Origin: JBDHXE01 sp035445085
Lineage (GTDB): Bacteria; Bacteroidota; Ignavibacteria; Kapaibacteriales; UBA2268
Assembly: GCA_035445085.1 (NCBI GenBank)
Contig: DAOMQA010000003.1
Location: forward strand, 62,001-126,000
Reading direction: 5' to 3'
Length of the DNA: 64,000 nucleotides
Part shown: piece after piece, positions 46,868 through 55,677 of the stretch
How the letters are laid out: each line of letters starts with the position of its first letter
Position numbering within the stretch: position 1 is the first letter of the stretch
Position numbers and translations under genes: made by a program
Notes under the pieces: generated by a model
The model's input: only the letters and a program-made list of their open reading frames with translations
The model's database searches: none
Told to the model about the DNA's origin: nothing

Positions 46868-48894
46868 TAATCCTCCTGAAAATTAATTAATTTTAAAAAC
46901 TCGTCTTCATTTAATATTCTAAGCTCTAATTTTAAAGCTTTGTCGTACTTTGAACCCGGCTTTTCACCAACGACGACAAAAGATGTTTTTTTGCTTACAG
47001 AAGAGCTTTCTTTGCCCCCTAATTTTTCAATTATCTCTGCAGCTTTATTACGTGAGAGCTTTGATAATTCGCCTGTAAATACGAAAGTTTGCCCCGCCAA
47101 AGCACCAGCATTTGTAGATTGCTGCGATTTAATAGATTGTGGCTCGACGCCAAGTTCTAAGAGCCTTTTAATTGTCTTTTTATTTTCGGCATGTTGAAAA
47201 AACTGAACCAAAGAATATGCTGTTTTTTCTCCCATACCTTCAATATTAAGGTAATTCTCATAGCTCATATTGATTAATTCATCTATTGTTTCTATTCTCT
47301 TAGCTAAGTTTTTGGACCCACCTTGCCCTACGTACCTAATTCCTATGCCTAATAAGAATCTATCTAAACTTTGATGCTTACTGTTTTCGATTGCATCTAA
47401 TAAATTATCTATTGATTTTTGTCCTAAATTATCTAATTTATACAATAACTCTTTTTTATTGTGTAATTCGTATAAATCGGCTATATCTCTAATTAATTCT
47501 AAACTTACAAATCGATCAATGAGCTTCTCTCCTAATCCATCAATATTCATTGCATCTCGTGCTACATAATGTTCAATTTTTTTTCTAATTTGCCAAGGGC
47601 AATTACTATAAACACAATAGATATTAGCTTCGCCCTCATATCTTACTAAAGTAGTTTTATTCTCGCAGGGGCATAATACTGGCTCTTGGTAGGGAACTGA
47701 AAATTTATCTCTTAATTCTTTATTTACCATTACAATTTTGGGTATTATTTCGCCTCCTTTTTCAACCTTTACAGAGTCGCCAACTCTTATGTCCATTTCC
47801 TTTACGAAGTCAAAATTATTTAATGTGGCTCTACTAATTGTGGTACCTGCCAAAAATACTGGCTCCAACTCTGCTACTGGGGTTACGGCACCTGTTCTAC
47901 CTACTTGCAGTGTAATTGAATTGATGTTTGTAATTGCTTGTTCTGCCTCATATTTATAAGAAATAGCCCAGCGAGGAGACTTAGCAATACTCCCTAACTT
48001 ATCTTGTTGAGATAGTGAATTTACTTTGATAACAATGCCATCAGTTTGGTAATCCAATTTATACCTTTCAGTCTTCCAGTATTCTATATATTCAAATAAC
48101 TCCTCTTTGGTCTTGCAAACTTTGTAGTATGGATTTACAACGAAACCTAACTTATGTAATAATAGTAAGTTTTCGGAATGCTTTTGATTTATATTAGAAT
48201 CAGTTAGCAGGTAATATATAAAAGCATTTAATTTACGCTTAGCAACTTGCTTAGGGTCTAAGAGTTTTATACTTCCCGATGTAGTATTGCGAGGATTTGC
48301 GTATAACTTCTCTTCATTTTCTTCACGTTCCAGATTTATTTTTTGAAATATAGTATTAGTCATGTACGCTTCGCCACGTACCTCAAACTCACTTAAAGGT
48401 AACTCTAATTGAGATATATCTACCGTTAAAGGTATATCTTTGATTGTCTTTAAGTTGTTTGTAACGTCATCTCCTTGAATGCCATCGCCTCGCGTAACTC
48501 CAGTTGTAAAGTTTCCATCTTTATATATCAGGCTTATGGCTACCCCGTCTATTTTTAGCTCTGCAACATATTCTATTTCCTCGTCAGCTAATATTTTTTT
48601 TATTCTATTAATAAAATCTTCTATCTCTTCAACTGAATAAGTATTGCCTAAGGATAGCATTGGCTTGCTATGAAGAATAGTTTTAAACTTGTTTGTAGTA
48701 TCGCTGCCTACCCTTTGGGTAGGTGAGTCTAATGTAATTAGATGAGGATACTTTTGCTCTAAATCTAAAAGTTCACCTAAGAGCATGTCGAACGCCTTAT
48801 CACTGATACTTGGTTCGTTTAATACATAGTAATTATTGTTATGCTCATTTATGAGTTTCCGTAATTCAATTATCCTTTCTTCATATGATTTCAT
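46867..48894 (-). CDS. ligA: NAD-dependent DNA ligase
   Basis: Joins nicks in DNA during replication and repair using NAD. 675 residues. Order: Ia domain, adenylation domain with the nucleotidyl Lys in AELKIDGVAI (about residue 113), OB fold, four-Cys zinc finger (with CPCENKT and YCVYSNCPWQ), helix-hairpin-helix domain, and a C-terminal BRCT domain (AGQTFVFTGELSKLSRNKA). All elements are complete. A lipoprotein gene is coupled to its 3' end; lspA is divergent, 82 bases away. Confidence 0.97.
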   Translation of the reverse strand: MKSYEERIIELRKLINEHNNNYYVLNEPSISDKAFDMLLGELLDLEQKYPHLITLDSPTQRVGSDTTNKFKTILHSKPMLSLGNTYSVEEIEDFINRIKKILADEEIEYVAELKIDGVAISLIYKDGNFTTGVTRGDGIQGDDVTNNLKTIKDIPLTVDISQLELPLSEFEVRGEAYMTNTIFQKINLEREENEEKLYANPRNTTSGSIKLLDPKQVAKRKLNAFIYYLLTDSNINQKHSENLLLLHKLGFVVNPYYKVCKTKEELFEYIEYWKTERYKLDYQTDGIVIKVNSLSQQDKLGSIAKSPRWAISYKYEAEQAITNINSITLQVGRTGAVTPVAELEPVFLAGTTISRATLNNFDFVKEMDIRVGDSVKVEKGGEIIPKIVMVNKELRDKFSVPYQEPVLCPCENKTTLVRYEGEANIYCVYSNCPWQIRKKIEHYVARDAMNIDGLGEKLIDRFVSLELIRDIADLYELHNKKELLYKLDNLGQKSIDNLLDAIENSKHQSLDRFLLGIGIRYVGQGGSKNLAKRIETIDELINMSYENYLNIEGMGEKTAYSLVQFFQHAENKKTIKRLLELGVEPQSIKSQQSTNAGALAGQTFVFTGELSKLSRNKAAEIIEKLGGKESSSVSKKTSFVVVGEKPGSKYDKALKLELRILNEDEFLKLINFQED

Positions 48895-48976
48895 AATTTA
48901 TTGCTCATATTTTCGTCACTTTCATAATTTAGTAGTTGTGAATTACCAATTTAATTTTAGTAAAATATAGAAAAAA

Positions 48977-49582
48977 ATGCAAGAGCAAAGTTACGAAAAA
49001 AAGACAAATTTTAATTATTATTTTATCATTTCGATAGTATTAGTTCTAATAGACCAAGCTACAAAACTATACTTCAAAGGGTTTAATTTCTTTGGTATCA
49101 ATCATATAGGGTTAGATTATGGCGAACAAGTACCTGTAATTGGTACTTTCTTACAATGGACTTATATCGAGAATGCTGGAATGGCTTTCGGTATAGAGTT
49201 CGGTTGGGGAAAAATATTTTTATCATTATTCTCTATTGTTGCCTCAATATTTTTAGCGTATATACTCTTAAATATAAAGACTAAAAATATTCCTATCAAA
49301 TTGGGCTTTACGCTGATTTTTGCTGGAGCAGTAGGTAATTTAATTGATAGGGTGTTTTATGGTGTAATCTTTAGGGAAGCACCTTTGTTTTATGGGAGGG
49401 TTGTTGATTTTATTCAAGTTGATATACCTGATATAGGTTTTTTGAATTGGCAATATTTTCCGATTTTTAATGTTGCAGACTCTTGCGTTACGGTAGGGGT
49501 GATTTTACTTATTATTTTTCATAATCATTTACCTGATTTTAATGTTATATTTTCAAAGCATATTAAAGAAAATAATATTTAA
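48977..49582 (+). CDS. lspA: Lipoprotein signal peptidase (signal peptidase II)
   Basis: Inner membrane aspartyl protease that removes lipoprotein signal peptides. Four helices in 201 residues. The catalytic Asp residues are in GNLIDRV (about residue 120) and FNVADSCVT (about 165), and ENAGMAFGI matches the conserved ENxGxAFG segment. An insertion between them (FREAPLFYGRVVDFIQVDI) makes it longer than the E. coli enzyme; this length is common in Bacteroidota. Lipoprotein genes of this window (38189, 46430) would be its substrates. Confidence 0.95.
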   Translation: MQEQSYEKKTNFNYYFIISIVLVLIDQATKLYFKGFNFFGINHIGLDYGEQVPVIGTFLQWTYIENAGMAFGIEFGWGKIFLSLFSIVASIFLAYILLNIKTKNIPIKLGFTLIFAGAVGNLIDRVFYGVIFREAPLFYGRVVDFIQVDIPDIGFLNWQYFPIFNVADSCVTVGVILLIIFHNHLPDFNVIFSKHIKENNI

Positions 49583-49642
49583 ATACTCGCTTCGTTCCAA
49601 TTAAGTCAAAATTTAAAATTATAAATATTTTGGGAGAATAAA

Positions 49643-50548
49643 TTGATAGAAAAAGAAATTACAGTTCAATTAAATATAAGTGATGAAGACTTAAATTTAA
49701 TTGACTTGCATAGTGTTTATAATACTTTAAATGTCCTTAAGACAGCAATTAAAGATTTGGCTACATTTAGCAATAAACAAGAGCAACTCCAAGCTCTTCT
49801 ACTATTGATTCAGGAGTTTTCGCTAAACCTAAGAGATAGTGGAAAAAGCGTTACTGTAATAAAGCAAATCGATGAGTTTATCAATAAAGTTACGATGGCT
49901 GCAAGCAACTTTGTCGAAATTCACGGCTTACAAAGCAACGAGACAGCTACTAATAGTTTGCAAAATGTTATTTCTATTACTGGAATACTGAGCCTTCTTG
50001 GTGCTGAACTTAAAGAACGAATGGAAAATATGAGCGAATGGGCTGAATTTCCTAAGGAACTGTTAGAATTTAACTTTTATGCTTTCTTTTCTGCTGTTGC
50101 TAAAAACTCTAAGGGGAAATATAAAATCATATATAATATTGCCGTTCGCGAAGAAGATTCATATATGTTGAGTTTTCATATAGATACTATTTATGGCAAT
50201 AAAGTCTATATGCCAATAATGTTCCAAGATATAATGAGAGATTTGGTGGCTAATGCACGTAAATATAGCCCTGTTGGAGGAATGATATTTGCGGGTTTAT
50301 CAGAAACTGAGGAGTATATTAGATTTGCTGTAGAAGATTATGGGGCAGGCATTCCAGACGACGAAATTGATAAAGTGGTAGAATATAAATATAGAGCTTC
50401 AAATATTAGAGAAAAGAATACTAATGGTGGTGGATTTGGGCTAACTAAAGCATACTTACTGACTAAAAAGTTTGGTGGTAGAATGTGGATTAAATCTGAA
50501 GTGAATGTAGGTACACGTATTATTATTCAAATACCCAAAGTAAAGTAA
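49643..50548 (+). CDS. HATPase-domain protein (histidine kinase-like, no HisKA seen)
   Basis: 301 residues, cytoplasmic. The C-terminal 110 residues form an HATPase fold: N-box DLVANARKYSPVGG, G1 VEDYGAGIPDDE and G2 NGGGFGLTKAYLL. The first 170 residues are helical, with no AHD-type acceptor motif; a His in DLHSVYNTLNVLK (residue 23) could serve, as in HWE or HisKA_2-like kinases, but this is a guess. The start is TTG at 49643, six bases after GGGAG (49632-49636). It may act with the neighbouring frameshifted kinase, which converges on it. Confidence 0.8.
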   Translation: MIEKEITVQLNISDEDLNLIDLHSVYNTLNVLKTAIKDLATFSNKQEQLQALLLLIQEFSLNLRDSGKSVTVIKQIDEFINKVTMAASNFVEIHGLQSNETATNSLQNVISITGILSLLGAELKERMENMSEWAEFPKELLEFNFYAFFSAVAKNSKGKYKIIYNIAVREEDSYMLSFHIDTIYGNKVYMPIMFQDIMRDLVANARKYSPVGGMIFAGLSETEEYIRFAVEDYGAGIPDDEIDKVVEYKYRASNIREKNTNGGGFGLTKAYLLTKKFGGRMWIKSEVNVGTRIIIQIPKVK

Positions 50549-50568
50549 TTTGAACTTTAAAATCTTTG

Positions 50569-51810
50569 TTAAAGCCAAGGTAAGTTAATGTAGAAAGTCG
50601 TACCCTGATTAAGGGTGCTTTCTACGCTAATTGTCCCTTTGTGTTTCTCAATTAAATCTTTACATAGCAGTAATCCAAGTCCGCTTCCTACTTCTTTTGC
50701 CGTTCCTAAAGAACTTGCATTCAAATCTGAATTAAATAAGTTTGTTAATTTTGCTTCGTCCATACCAATACCATTGTCGCTAATATATAATTTAATACCA
50801 TTATCATTAATGCAATTTATCTCAATTTTACCATTTTTAGGAGTAAATTTAATAGAGTTTGTAAGTAAATTTCTTATTACAGTGCTAATAATATTAGGGT
50901 CAATATTTACTATTAATTTTTGTGGTATTAGGTTAGTTATACTAATAGACTTGCTTGTAGCTAAATTAGTTACTAGATCAATAGTTGTTTTTACTAAATT
51001 ATACAAATTGCTTGGAAATGGCTTAAGCTTAATCATACCACTTTGTGAACTACTCCATTCTAAGAGATTCTCTAATAAATTATATATATTACGCGAAGAG
51101 TCTCTCATTGTTTTTAAAAAATCAAGTTTTTCATTTTCTTCAAAATATGAATAATCATTATACAAGACTGCTGCCATGCTCATAAATGTACCTAAGGGGT
51201 TTCTTAGGTCATGTGCAATAATTGAGAAGAACTTATCTTTGGTGTTGTTTGATATTTGTAATTGATGTACTAAATCATTTGTCTGTTGTTCCGATTCCTT
51301 TCTTGTGCTAATATCTCTTATAACCGATAGTTTAAAGATATGCCCATCGTGCCACCTAATGGGAGAGTCAGTTACTTCGTACCAAATACCAGTTTTATTA
51401 TTAAATAATTCATAGCTGACTTGATTGTGCACAAGCTCTGTTTCTATCGAAAAATATTTATTAGAACAATACTCACAAGGCTCAGTTTGGCCAAATATCT
51501 TATCCCAATATTTCTGACCGATTAAGTCCCCGCCTAAGACTTTGCTTCCGTAGTCGTTTATAAAGATAATGTCATAAGTTTGAATATTACTAATATAAAC
51601 TATAGAATTTAAATTGTTCAGTATTAATTCAATTATTGTTTGATGAGCGATAAGCTTCTGCTCGTATTCTTTCTGTAGAATTAGACTAGATAAAGTATTC
51701 GATATCTCTGTTAAACTCTCTAAGTCCTCATCTATATAGTCAGTTGCCTTATTCCCTACACCAATTACTGCTACTACTAATTCATTTTGGATGACTGGCA
51801 CAAAATACAA
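50569..51810 (-). CDS. PAS-GAF sensor histidine kinase, C-terminal part of a frameshifted gene
   Basis: 413 residues: rest of a GAF domain (VVAVIGVGNKATDYIDED), a PAS domain (about 60-170), HisKA with acceptor in FFSIIAHDLRNPLGTF, and HATPase with NLLTNSIKFTP, DNGIGMD and GSGLGLLLC. The catalytic half is complete. Its TTG start is in the middle of a GAF domain with no ribosome site, so it is not a separate gene. It continues the frame of the 51777-52547 gene after a one-base slip at four A residues on the plus strand (51809-51812). Confidence 0.85.
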   Translation of the reverse strand: MYFVPVIQNELVVAVIGVGNKATDYIDEDLESLTEISNTLSSLILQKEYEQKLIAHQTIIELILNNLNSIVYISNIQTYDIIFINDYGSKVLGGDLIGQKYWDKIFGQTEPCEYCSNKYFSIETELVHNQVSYELFNNKTGIWYEVTDSPIRWHDGHIFKLSVIRDISTRKESEQQTNDLVHQLQISNNTKDKFFSIIAHDLRNPLGTFMSMAAVLYNDYSYFEENEKLDFLKTMRDSSRNIYNLLENLLEWSSSQSGMIKLKPFPSNLYNLVKTTIDLVTNLATSKSISITNLIPQKLIVNIDPNIISTVIRNLLTNSIKFTPKNGKIEINCINDNGIKLYISDNGIGMDEAKLTNLFNSDLNASSLGTAKEVGSGLGLLLCKDLIEKHKGTISVESTLNQGTTFYINLPWL

Positions 51811-52547
51811 AATCTTGTTAAATGCGGATGCCCAGACGGTGTATGGCTACTTTCTCGATACGTATCATAATTATTTATAATTAGAGGCTCTCTTGTGCTA
51901 ATACATTTGCCCCATATTCCATGTTCAACGTTATTGTGTAGCTTGCTTTGAGTTATATGGCAATAATTATCTATTGTGTTTTTAGACCAAATTTGCTTCG
52001 TTATTGTACTTTGGTCGTCGCCTACAAAATGATGAAATGAGATTGTACTCATCGTCTGATGTTCAGCCAATTCTAATGACCTAGATATGATGTCTTCTAA
52101 AGAAAAGTTACTTAAATTCTGGCTTAGCTCAAAAAATACTGATAGCAAATTTTTTTTCTTATCGAGTCTAATTATAGCATCTCTCAGTGAGGTGATTTCA
52201 GATACAAAGAGGCTAAAATAGCCATATTTTAACGAAGTAACATATACCCTAAACCATTTATTGGATACTTCGGCATAATGTTCAAAATCTGCACTCCCGC
52301 CGTTTTTAGAGATATTGCCAAAATAAGAGATAAAATCAAATTTAGTAGCCATCTTATTTTTGGATATATCACTCATTTTTCTTCCAATTACATAATTTGG
52401 GTATAAACCTGTGATTTCTCCTAATTTTTGATTTGCTTCCAAGAATATAAAGTCTATAGGGTTGTTCGCCTCATCGAATATTACGCGATGATGCGCGTAC
52501 CCGATAGGCGCCTTTTGTAGAAAATCTTTATAATCTAGTTTGTCCAT
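51777..52547 (-). CDS. PAS-GAF sensor histidine kinase, N-terminal part of a frameshifted gene
   Basis: 256 residues: PAS domain (about 1-125; KAPIGYAHHRVIFDE, FIFLEANQKLGEITGLYP), then the first half of a GAF domain ending SGHPHLTRF. Beyond it the frame reads CILCQSSKMN and stops. Adding one T to the T4 run on the minus strand gives SGHPHLTRFLYFVPVIQNEL, the usual GAF strand order, and the joined gene would give about 660 residues. The overlap with the second part (51777-51810) and the homopolymer support a single gene. A good promoter lies upstream. Confidence 0.85.
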   Translation of the reverse strand: MDKLDYKDFLQKAPIGYAHHRVIFDEANNPIDFIFLEANQKLGEITGLYPNYVIGRKMSDISKNKMATKFDFISYFGNISKNGGSADFEHYAEVSNKWFRVYVTSLKYGYFSLFVSEITSLRDAIIRLDKKKNLLSVFFELSQNLSNFSLEDIISRSLELAEHQTMSTISFHHFVGDDQSTITKQIWSKNTIDNYCHITQSKLHNNVEHGIWGKCISTREPLIINNYDTYRESSHTPSGHPHLTRFCILCQSSKMN

Positions 52548-52579
52548 TGAAAAATAATATTTGTCTTGCTAACTGAAAG

Positions 52580-52611
52580 CAAATATAATTAAGTAGCTTG
52601 TTAGTTGCAAA
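52580..52611 (-). promoter_or_regulatory. Bacteroidota-type promoter of the PAS-GAF histidine kinase
   Basis: On the minus strand TTTG (52611-52608), a 20-base spacer and TATATTTG (52587-52580) match both consensus elements. The leader to the ATG at 52547 would be about 25 bases. Confidence 0.7.
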
Positions 52612-52751
52612 TATATTTTTCTTGCTGTGAATATTTGTAGAGAAACTATTGCAAAAATAATAGTTTAAACTAAGTCTAATAAATAAGATATGTAGAACTG
52701 ATGCTACTATACAAGGATTATTAGGTTAATAAGCTATGTATAATAATAAAA

Positions 52752-52795
52752 AAAGAATATTTACTTTTTGTAAAATACTTTAGTAAATATTCTTT
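52752..52795 (-). terminator. Terminator of leuS
   Basis: AAAGAATATTTACT (52752-52765) and AGTAAATATTCTTT (52782-52795) form a perfect 14-bp stem with a 16-base loop. On the minus strand the stem is followed by TTTT, and it lies about 75 bases after the leuS stop. Confidence 0.75.
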
Positions 52796-52870
52796 CTTTT
52801 GAGTAGTTAATTGCTTGCTTGCTTATCTTTCAAGCTGTCTTTTAAATACGTAATTACGCACTAAATCTCA

Positions 52871-55420
52871 TTATACAATAAAATTGATTAACTTATCCTT
52901 AACGAAGATTACCTTTTTGACTTCTTTACCTTCCAAATGCCTTTGGATGCTTTCTTCGTTCTTAGCTAATTCCTCTATTTCTTCCTGACTCAATCCTTTG
53001 TTAATAGATAGTTTGCCTCTAATCTTGCTCGCTACCTGAACAATAAATTCGATAGTATTTTTTTCTGCTTTTGCTTTGTCAAATGTAGGGTAATTTTCTA
53101 AGATGATACTTGTATTTTTACCTAATTTACACCAAAGTTCTTCACCAATATGTGGGGCAAATAATGATAGTATAATAATAAACTTTTCAATTGCTTCTTT
53201 TTGTCTAATAGGAGCTTTGGTAAATTCATTAACAAATATCATCATTTGTGCAATTGCAGTATTAAAACTTAAAGATTCGATATCTTCACCTACTTTTTTG
53301 ATAGTATAATTCAGAATATAATCTAATTCGGGGCTTAAAGTAGCTCCAGCTTGTATTTTGTCGCTTACATTTCCATCGTCGTCTGCTACTAATCTCCAAG
53401 CGCGGTTTAAGAAATTAAAAACACCTATAATATTATTGGTCTGCCAAGGTTTTACTTGCTCCAATGGTCCTAAAAACATTTCATATAGTCTTAATGAATC
53501 GGCACCATATTCACTTATAATGTCGTCTGGGTTCACTACGTTGCCTAAAGATTTTGACATTTTGTTCCCATCAGCGCCTAAAATTAAACCTTGATGAAAT
53601 AGTTTTTTAAATGGTTCGATTGTAGAAACATAGCCATAATCATATAATACTTTGTGCCAAAATCTAGCATACAATAAGTGTAATACAGCGTGTTCTGCTC
53701 CACCTACATACAAATCCACTCCATTGCCCGCCATCCAATATTGTTCTTTTGCCTTATCTACAAAGCAATCATTATTTTGAGGGTCAATAAATCTCAAATA
53801 ATACCAACATGATCCAGCCCATTGAGGCATTGTATTTGTCTCTATTTTACCATACTTGTTTGTCTTTTTATCGAAATAATGTATCCAATTTTCTACATTT
53901 GCTAATGGAGATTCTCCTGTTCCAGCTGGCTTGTAATCACTTACATCAGGTAGTAATAATGGTAACTCATCAAGTTCCATAGCTCTCTTTGTGCCATCTT
54001 CAAAATAAATAATTGGAATTGGTTCACCCCAATATCTTTGCCTTGAAAATAACCAATCTCTTAATTTAAATTGAACCTTTGATTTGCCAATACCTTTCGA
54101 TTCTACCCAACTAATAATCTTATTTATCGCTTCAATTGTTGGCAAACCACTAATTGATATTTCATTATTTGAAGAGTTATATGCATACCCAGATTTTTCT
54201 ACAAATGCTTGTTGTTGGACATCAATTTCAACGTCTTGAGAGGGGGCGACTACCTGTAAAATAGGTAAGCCAAATTTCGTTGCGAATTGGTGGTCTCTTT
54301 CATCATGACCCGGAACAGCCATTATTGCACCAGTGCCGTAGTGCCCTAATACATAATCAGCAATCCAAATCGGAATTTTATTGCCATTTGCAGGATTAAT
54401 AGCATAAGAACCAGTAAAAATACCTGTTTTTTCTTTTGCTGTATCTTGTCGCTCTAATTCACTTTTTTCTAATGCAGAACTAATATAGGCTTGTACTTGA
54501 CTTAAATTATCTGATGTAGTTAACTTTAATGACAATGGATGCTCAGGACCTAATACTAAATAACTTGCACCAAAAATAGTATCTGGGCGGGTTGTAAATA
54601 CAACGATTCCTTCTTCGCTTTCGGTTCTGAAAATTAACTCTGCACCAGTACTCTTGCCTATCCAGTTCACCTGCATATCGCGGGTTGAATTAGGCCATTC
54701 TACTAAATCCAGATCTTTTAATAATCTATCTCCATATTTAGTAATTTTAATCATATATTGTCGCATTGGCTTGCGCTCTACCTTATATCCCTTGGATTTC
54801 CATTCTTCTACTTCTTCATTTGCTAATACCGTCCCAAGTTCTTCGCACCAATTCACAGGTATCATAGCCGTATAAGCTAACCTATGATCATCTTTATATT
54901 TTTCAATTAAATTAGGGTCATTAATCTCCTTAGGAATTTCTAATTCATCAATAGGGCGAGCTTTTTGTTGTACTTCGTCGTACCAAGAATTATAAATTAA
55001 CAAAAACATCCATTGTGTCCACTTATAATAATTGGGGTCTGTTGTGTTAATTTCACGAGACCAATCATAACTAAATCCGATTGAATTTAGCTGGCGTTTA
55101 AAATTATCAACGTTAATTTTGGTTGCTTCTGCTGGGTGGATATTATGTTTCATGGAATATCTTTCGGTTGGCAAACCAAAAGCATCAAAGCCCATTGGGT
55201 GCAAAACATTGAATCCTTTGCTACGTTTATATCTTGCTAAGATGTCAGTTGCTGTATATCCTTCGGGATGCCCAATATGCAAGCCCGCCCCACTAGGGTA
55301 TGGAAACATATCTAAAATATAATACTTTGGTTTACTAAAATCATCTTCAGTAAAATAAACATTATTATCAGCCCAATAATTTTGCCACTTTTTCTCGATT
55401 TCATTAAATGGATATGCCAT
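52871..55420 (-). CDS. leuS: Leucyl-tRNA synthetase
   Basis: Class I aminoacyl-tRNA synthetase that charges leucine. 849 residues. HIGH is at residues 48-51 in GAGLHIGHPEGY, and KMSKS (about residue 620) in GNKMSKSLGNV. The CP1 editing domain is present with the TRPDTIFG segment and the GTGAIMAVPGHDERD editing motif, and the C-terminal anticodon-binding region is intact. The start ATG at 55420 gives the normal MAYPFNEIEKKWQ beginning. It is divergent from lysS. Confidence 0.98.
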   Translation of the reverse strand: MAYPFNEIEKKWQNYWADNNVYFTEDDFSKPKYYILDMFPYPSGAGLHIGHPEGYTATDILARYKRSKGFNVLHPMGFDAFGLPTERYSMKHNIHPAEATKINVDNFKRQLNSIGFSYDWSREINTTDPNYYKWTQWMFLLIYNSWYDEVQQKARPIDELEIPKEINDPNLIEKYKDDHRLAYTAMIPVNWCEELGTVLANEEVEEWKSKGYKVERKPMRQYMIKITKYGDRLLKDLDLVEWPNSTRDMQVNWIGKSTGAELIFRTESEEGIVVFTTRPDTIFGASYLVLGPEHPLSLKLTTSDNLSQVQAYISSALEKSELERQDTAKEKTGIFTGSYAINPANGNKIPIWIADYVLGHYGTGAIMAVPGHDERDHQFATKFGLPILQVVAPSQDVEIDVQQQAFVEKSGYAYNSSNNEISISGLPTIEAINKIISWVESKGIGKSKVQFKLRDWLFSRQRYWGEPIPIIYFEDGTKRAMELDELPLLLPDVSDYKPAGTGESPLANVENWIHYFDKKTNKYGKIETNTMPQWAGSCWYYLRFIDPQNNDCFVDKAKEQYWMAGNGVDLYVGGAEHAVLHLLYARFWHKVLYDYGYVSTIEPFKKLFHQGLILGADGNKMSKSLGNVVNPDDIISEYGADSLRLYEMFLGPLEQVKPWQTNNIIGVFNFLNRAWRLVADDDGNVSDKIQAGATLSPELDYILNYTIKKVGEDIESLSFNTAIAQMMIFVNEFTKAPIRQKEAIEKFIIILSLFAPHIGEELWCKLGKNTSIILENYPTFDKAKAEKNTIEFIVQVASKIRGKLSINKGLSQEEIEELAKNEESIQRHLEGKEVKKVIFVKDKLINFIV

Positions 55421-55456
55421 TGCTATTTATTTATCTATTAGTCATACAACAAACTT

Positions 55457-55485
55457 CAAAAATACTAATAAATTAGGAAATCAAG
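55457..55485 (-). promoter_or_regulatory. Candidate promoter of leuS
   Basis: Minus-strand TATTTTTG (55464-55457) matches TAnnTTTG; a weaker CTTG (55485-55482) lies 17 bases upstream. The ATG at 55420 is 36 bases downstream of the box. Partial match. Confidence 0.4.
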
Positions 55486-55499
55486 CCGTTGAATGTTAG

Positions 55500-55520
55500 G
55501 CAACTATTTTGCAACTATTT
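55500..55520. repeat. Two direct copies of GCAACTATTT
   Basis: GCAACTATTT occurs at 55500-55509 and 55511-55520, with one base between, in the leuS-lysS divergent region. A perfect palindrome AATAATATTATT follows at 55524-55535. They could be operator sites or chance in AT-rich DNA. Confidence 0.6.
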
Positions 55521-55677
55521 AAGTAATAATATTATTTGTTAATTTACCTCTTAGTAATTTTGCGTTTTTCTTGATTGATAACATAAGCTATCCTACAACC
55601 TTGATAAATTATTTCTTTAAATCTATATACAATTTTTACGTTATATTATTTTTATAAATTACCAAAATCAGATAATT

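Larger units (their letters stand above)
52548..52870. other. Intergenic region between two minus-strand genes
   Basis: No gene seen. It holds the promoter of the PAS-GAF kinase (52580-52611) and the terminator of leuS (52752-52795). The remaining bases are AT-rich, with a short run of GCTT units (52811-52826). Confidence 0.6.

Noticed and set aside
50569..51810. Programmed ribosomal frameshift in the PAS-GAF kinase
   Set aside because: No classical slippery heptamer with a downstream structure is apparent, and a short T-run slip in a GAF domain is better explained by a base error or mutation.
52811..52826. GCTT tandem run as a phase-variable repeat
   Set aside because: Only about three imperfect units, outside any gene and behind the leuS stop.
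53103..53594. Plus-strand frames inside leuS, and similar frames inside other genes
   Set aside because: They are antisense shadows of strongly supported genes with no start signals or domains.
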